Source: DASXRA01 sp036558905
GTDB lineage: Bacteria; Actinomycetota; Actinomycetes; Mycobacteriales; Jatrophihabitantaceae
Assembly (NCBI GenBank): GCA_036558905.1
Contig: DATBER010000046.1
Coordinates: forward strand, 1 to 64,000
Reading direction: 5' to 3'
DNA: 64,000 nucleotides
The notes beneath the pieces were generated by a model. That model was not told the origin of the DNA. It ran no database searches and saw only the letters and a list, made by a program, of their open reading frames with translations. Positions within the stretch are counted from its first letter, which is position 1; each line of letters opens with the position of its first letter. The position numbers and the translations under genes were made by a program. Of this stretch, positions 61,721-64,000 are shown piece by piece.

Positions 61721-64000
61721 ATGTTCGGCGGCAAAGCCATGCGCCGGGTGTCGCGGCGCAGCTTGGTGGCGCACAAGGTCCGTCTGGTTCTGACCGTCAT
61801 CTCGGTCGTACTGGGCACCGCGTTCGTCGCCGGATCATTCGTATTCACCGACACGCTCAAGCACACGTTCAACGGCATCTTCTCCGAGGCCGACAAGGGC
61901 GTGGACGTCCGCGTCGACGCCCGGAACGCGAGCAACCCGGGCGTGCCCTTCACGCTGGCCGGCCAGATCAAGTCGGTGCCCGGCGTGCGGGCCGTCCAGC
62001 TCGAGGCCAGCGCGCCGCTAGTGCTGATCGGTAAGAACGGTAAGCGGGTCAGCACCGGCGGCGCGCCCAGCGAGGGCACCATCTGGAACCCGCCGGCCGA
62101 GTCGATCAAGACGCCGCCGACGTTCGTAGCGGGTACGGCGCCGGCCGGCCCGGGCGACGTCGTCATCAACGAGAAGGCGGCCAAGAAGGCCAAGCTCAGC
62201 GTCGGCGACCACACCAAGGTCGTGCTGCCGACGCGCGGCGTGCTGCCGGTGACGATCTCCGGCATCTACCACACCAACACCGAGACCGGCGGCTACGTCG
62301 GCGTCGAGTTCACCAAGGCCGAAGGCCTGCAACTGTTCACCGACGGCACGCACGTCGAGGCGGTCAGCATCGCCGGGGCCAGTGGAGTGTCCGAGCAGGC
62401 GCTGCGCGACCGCGTGGCCAAGCTGCTGCCCAGCGACCTGCAGGCCAAGACCGGCGACCAGGTCCGCAAGGACGACCGCGACTCGGTGGCCAAGGCACTG
62501 TCGTTCGTCAACATCTTCCTGCTCGCATTCGGCGCCATCGCCCTGATCGTCGGCACGTTCATCATCTACAACACCTTCACGATGATCATCGCCCAACGGG
62601 TGCGCGAACTGGCGCTGCTGCGGGCGATCGGCGCCGCGCGCCGGCAGGTGCGCAGCTCGGTGCTGTTCGAGGCCACGCTGATCGGTGTCGTGGGCGGTGC
62701 CCTGGGCGTGGCCGGCGGCATCGGCCTGGCCGTCGGGCTGCGCGCGTTGCTCGACGCCCTGGACGTGGGCCTGCCGAGCGGCGCGCTGGTGATCAGCCCG
62801 CGCACGGTGATCGTCGCCCTGCTCGTCGGCACGATCGTCACGCTGCTGTCGGCGTACGCACCGGCCCGGCGCGCGTCGCGTACGCCCCCGGTGGCCGCGA
62901 TGCGCGAGGAGTTCGCCTCGTCCCAGGGATCGCTGCGCCGGCGCTCGGTCGTCGGCCTGGTCGCCACCGTGCTGGGCATCCTGGCCGCGATCCGGGGCGC
63001 GACGATCGACTCGAACGGCACGGGGGCGTCGCTGATCGGCCTCGGCCTGCTCGTCACAGGCGCCGGCGTGCTGTTGCTGGCTCCGGTGCTGTCGCGCTAC
63101 ATCATCGGCGGCCTGGGCCGCGTGCTCGCCAGGCCGTTCGGCCCGGTCGGGCGATTGGCCCGGACGAACTCGGTGCGCAACCCGCGCCGCACCGCAGCCA
63201 CCGCGTTCGCGCTCACCGTCGGGCTGATGCTCGTCAGTGGCATCGCGGTGATCGGCACCTCGACGAAGGCCAGCATCAACTCGCTCATCGACAACGACGT
63301 CCGGGCCGACTACATCCTGTCCGGTACCGGCGACACCCCGGTCCCGCTGCCGGCCGTCGCCCAGGCGGCCAAGGTCCAGGGCGTGCAGTCCATGACCGAG
63401 CTGCACCCGGTCGAGACGACGATCAACGGCGACGACCAGTCGGGTATCGGTGTCGACGGCCCGCTGCCGCCCATCGTCAAGATCGACTATCGCCAGGGCG
63501 GCGGCGCGGTCACGGGCACGAGCATGCAGATCTCGCAGACGACGGCCAAGGACAAGCACTGGAAGCTCGGCGATCACGTCACGCTGGCCACGCCGGGCGG
63601 GGCGTCGGTGACCGAGACGATCACCGGCATCTACGACGACAGCCAGCTGCTGGGCGGCTGGCTCGTCTCCGGCGACACCTACCGCAAGCTGACGCCGTCG
63701 AGCCGTTACTCGGACTTCGTCGCGCTGGTCAAGGCGGCCCCGGGCACGTCGCCGGCGTCGTTGCGGGCCAATCTCGAGCAGGTCACCGACCCGTACTACA
63801 CGATCGACATCCGCAACAAGCAGGAGTTCAAGGGCCAGCAGGCCAACCAGATCAACGGGCTGCTCGGGCTGCTGTACGGGTTGCTGGGCCTGGCAATCGT
63901 GATCGCGATCCTCGGCATCATCAACACGCTGGCCCTGTCGGTGGTCGAACGGCGGCGCGAGATCGGCATGCTGCGCGCGGTCGGCCTGCTGCGCGGGCAG
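61721..64000 (+). CDS. ABC transporter permease (FtsX/MacB family), 3' end beyond the window
   Basis: An open frame of 760 codons runs off the window. After RRVSRRSLVAHKVRLVLTVISVVLGTAFVAGSFVF (helix 1) comes a MacB-like periplasmic domain, three helices with the FtsX motif (FNIFLLAFGAIALIVGTFIIYNTFTMIIAQRVRELALLRAIGA), then a second copy: helix, periplasmic domain and the start of ALSVVERRREIGMLRAVGLLRGQ. A duplicated-module permease of about 840 residues is expected. Coupled to the ATPase gene. Confidence 0.9.
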   Translation, partial: MFGGKAMRRVSRRSLVAHKVRLVLTVISVVLGTAFVAGSFVFTDTLKHTFNGIFSEADKGVDVRVDARNASNPGVPFTLAGQIKSVPGVRAVQLEASAPLVLIGKNGKRVSTGGAPSEGTIWNPPAESIKTPPTFVAGTAPAGPGDVVINEKAAKKAKLSVGDHTKVVLPTRGVLPVTISGIYHTNTETGGYVGVEFTKAEGLQLFTDGTHVEAVSIAGASGVSEQALRDRVAKLLPSDLQAKTGDQVRKDDRDSVAKALSFVNIFLLAFGAIALIVGTFIIYNTFTMIIAQRVRELALLRAIGAARRQVRSSVLFEATLIGVVGGALGVAGGIGLAVGLRALLDALDVGLPSGALVISPRTVIVALLVGTIVTLLSAYAPARRASRTPPVAAMREEFASSQGSLRRRSVVGLVATVLGILAAIRGATIDSNGTGASLIGLGLLVTGAGVLLLAPVLSRYIIGGLGRVLARPFGPVGRLARTNSVRNPRRTAATAFALTVGLMLVSGIAVIGTSTKASINSLIDNDVRADYILSGTGDTPVPLPAVAQAAKVQGVQSMTELHPVETTINGDDQSGIGVDGPLPPIVKIDYRQGGGAVTGTSMQISQTTAKDKHWKLGDHVTLATPGGASVTETITGIYDDSQLLGGWLVSGDTYRKLTPSSRYSDFVALVKAAPGTSPASLRANLEQVTDPYYTIDIRNKQEFKGQQANQINGLLGLLYGLLGLAIVIAILGIINTLALSVVERRREIGMLRAVGLLRGQ

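Overview
The window is about 70% GC with dense genes, frequent GTG/TTG starts, many 4-base ATGA/GTGA stop-start overlaps and several probable leaderless promoters. Family content (GuaB3, PerM, DUF3017 beside folD, DUF5336, a short AroQ chorismate mutase beside PcrA/UvrD1) marks an actinomycete (Actinomycetota). From memory, several blocks keep the Mycobacterium tuberculosis order (chorismate mutase-uvrD1 ... sucC-sucD-Rv0954-perM-purN-purH; trpS near dacB1; folD-DUF3017). I cannot name the genus.

Layout. 1-1734: a damaged stretch holding a frameshifted assimilatory nitrate reductase fragment and a hemD-type regulator whose middle is inverted; probably a poor contig end or real decay. 1745-7092: D,D-carboxypeptidase facing a corC-like/trpS/2'-5' RNA ligase/yihY operon. 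7243-12662: galE-galK facing a sugar ABC importer. 13064-16789: DUF885 peptidase, amidase and LysE-type exporter. 16802-21440: flavin monooxygenase, phosphoesterase, malate dehydrogenase, DUF3017 and folD. 21507-28787: sucCD, two DUF5336-type membrane proteins, perM, purN and purH. 28884-33023: B12-binding protein, a GT87/DUF2079 membrane pair and a DHFR-like protein. 33185-37012: pcrA, chorismate mutase with a probable Phe/Tyr leader peptide, and a PIG-L deacetylase. 37015-40377: a PspC-type two-component system divergent from a PspC/LiaF-like protein, then a 9-base minisatellite. 40985-47058: a complete N-acetylmuramic acid recovery locus (importer, MurQ, MurR/RpiR regulator, sugar kinase) with a palindromic operator between the divergent halves. 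47060-49077: SHOCT protein, a COQ4-like protein coupled to a UBP zinc finger. 49133-60741: guaA, an SDR, a corA pseudogene, guaB3, a five-gene branched-chain amino acid importer, and guaB. 60967-64000: a MacB/FtsX-type ABC exporter cut by the window end.

Non-genic features of most interest: (1) a Phe-Phe-Tyr-Gly-Tyr leader peptide followed by a terminator upstream of chorismate mutase; (2) a 48-bp palindromic repeat in three near-identical copies just after stop codons; (3) a 165-bp MITE-like element with long terminal inverted repeats and TA duplication that separates two convergent genes exactly at their TAG stops; (4) a GGAGGAAA/TTTCCTCC operator in the muramic acid locus. No tRNA, rRNA, CRISPR array, prophage or intact transposase was seen.
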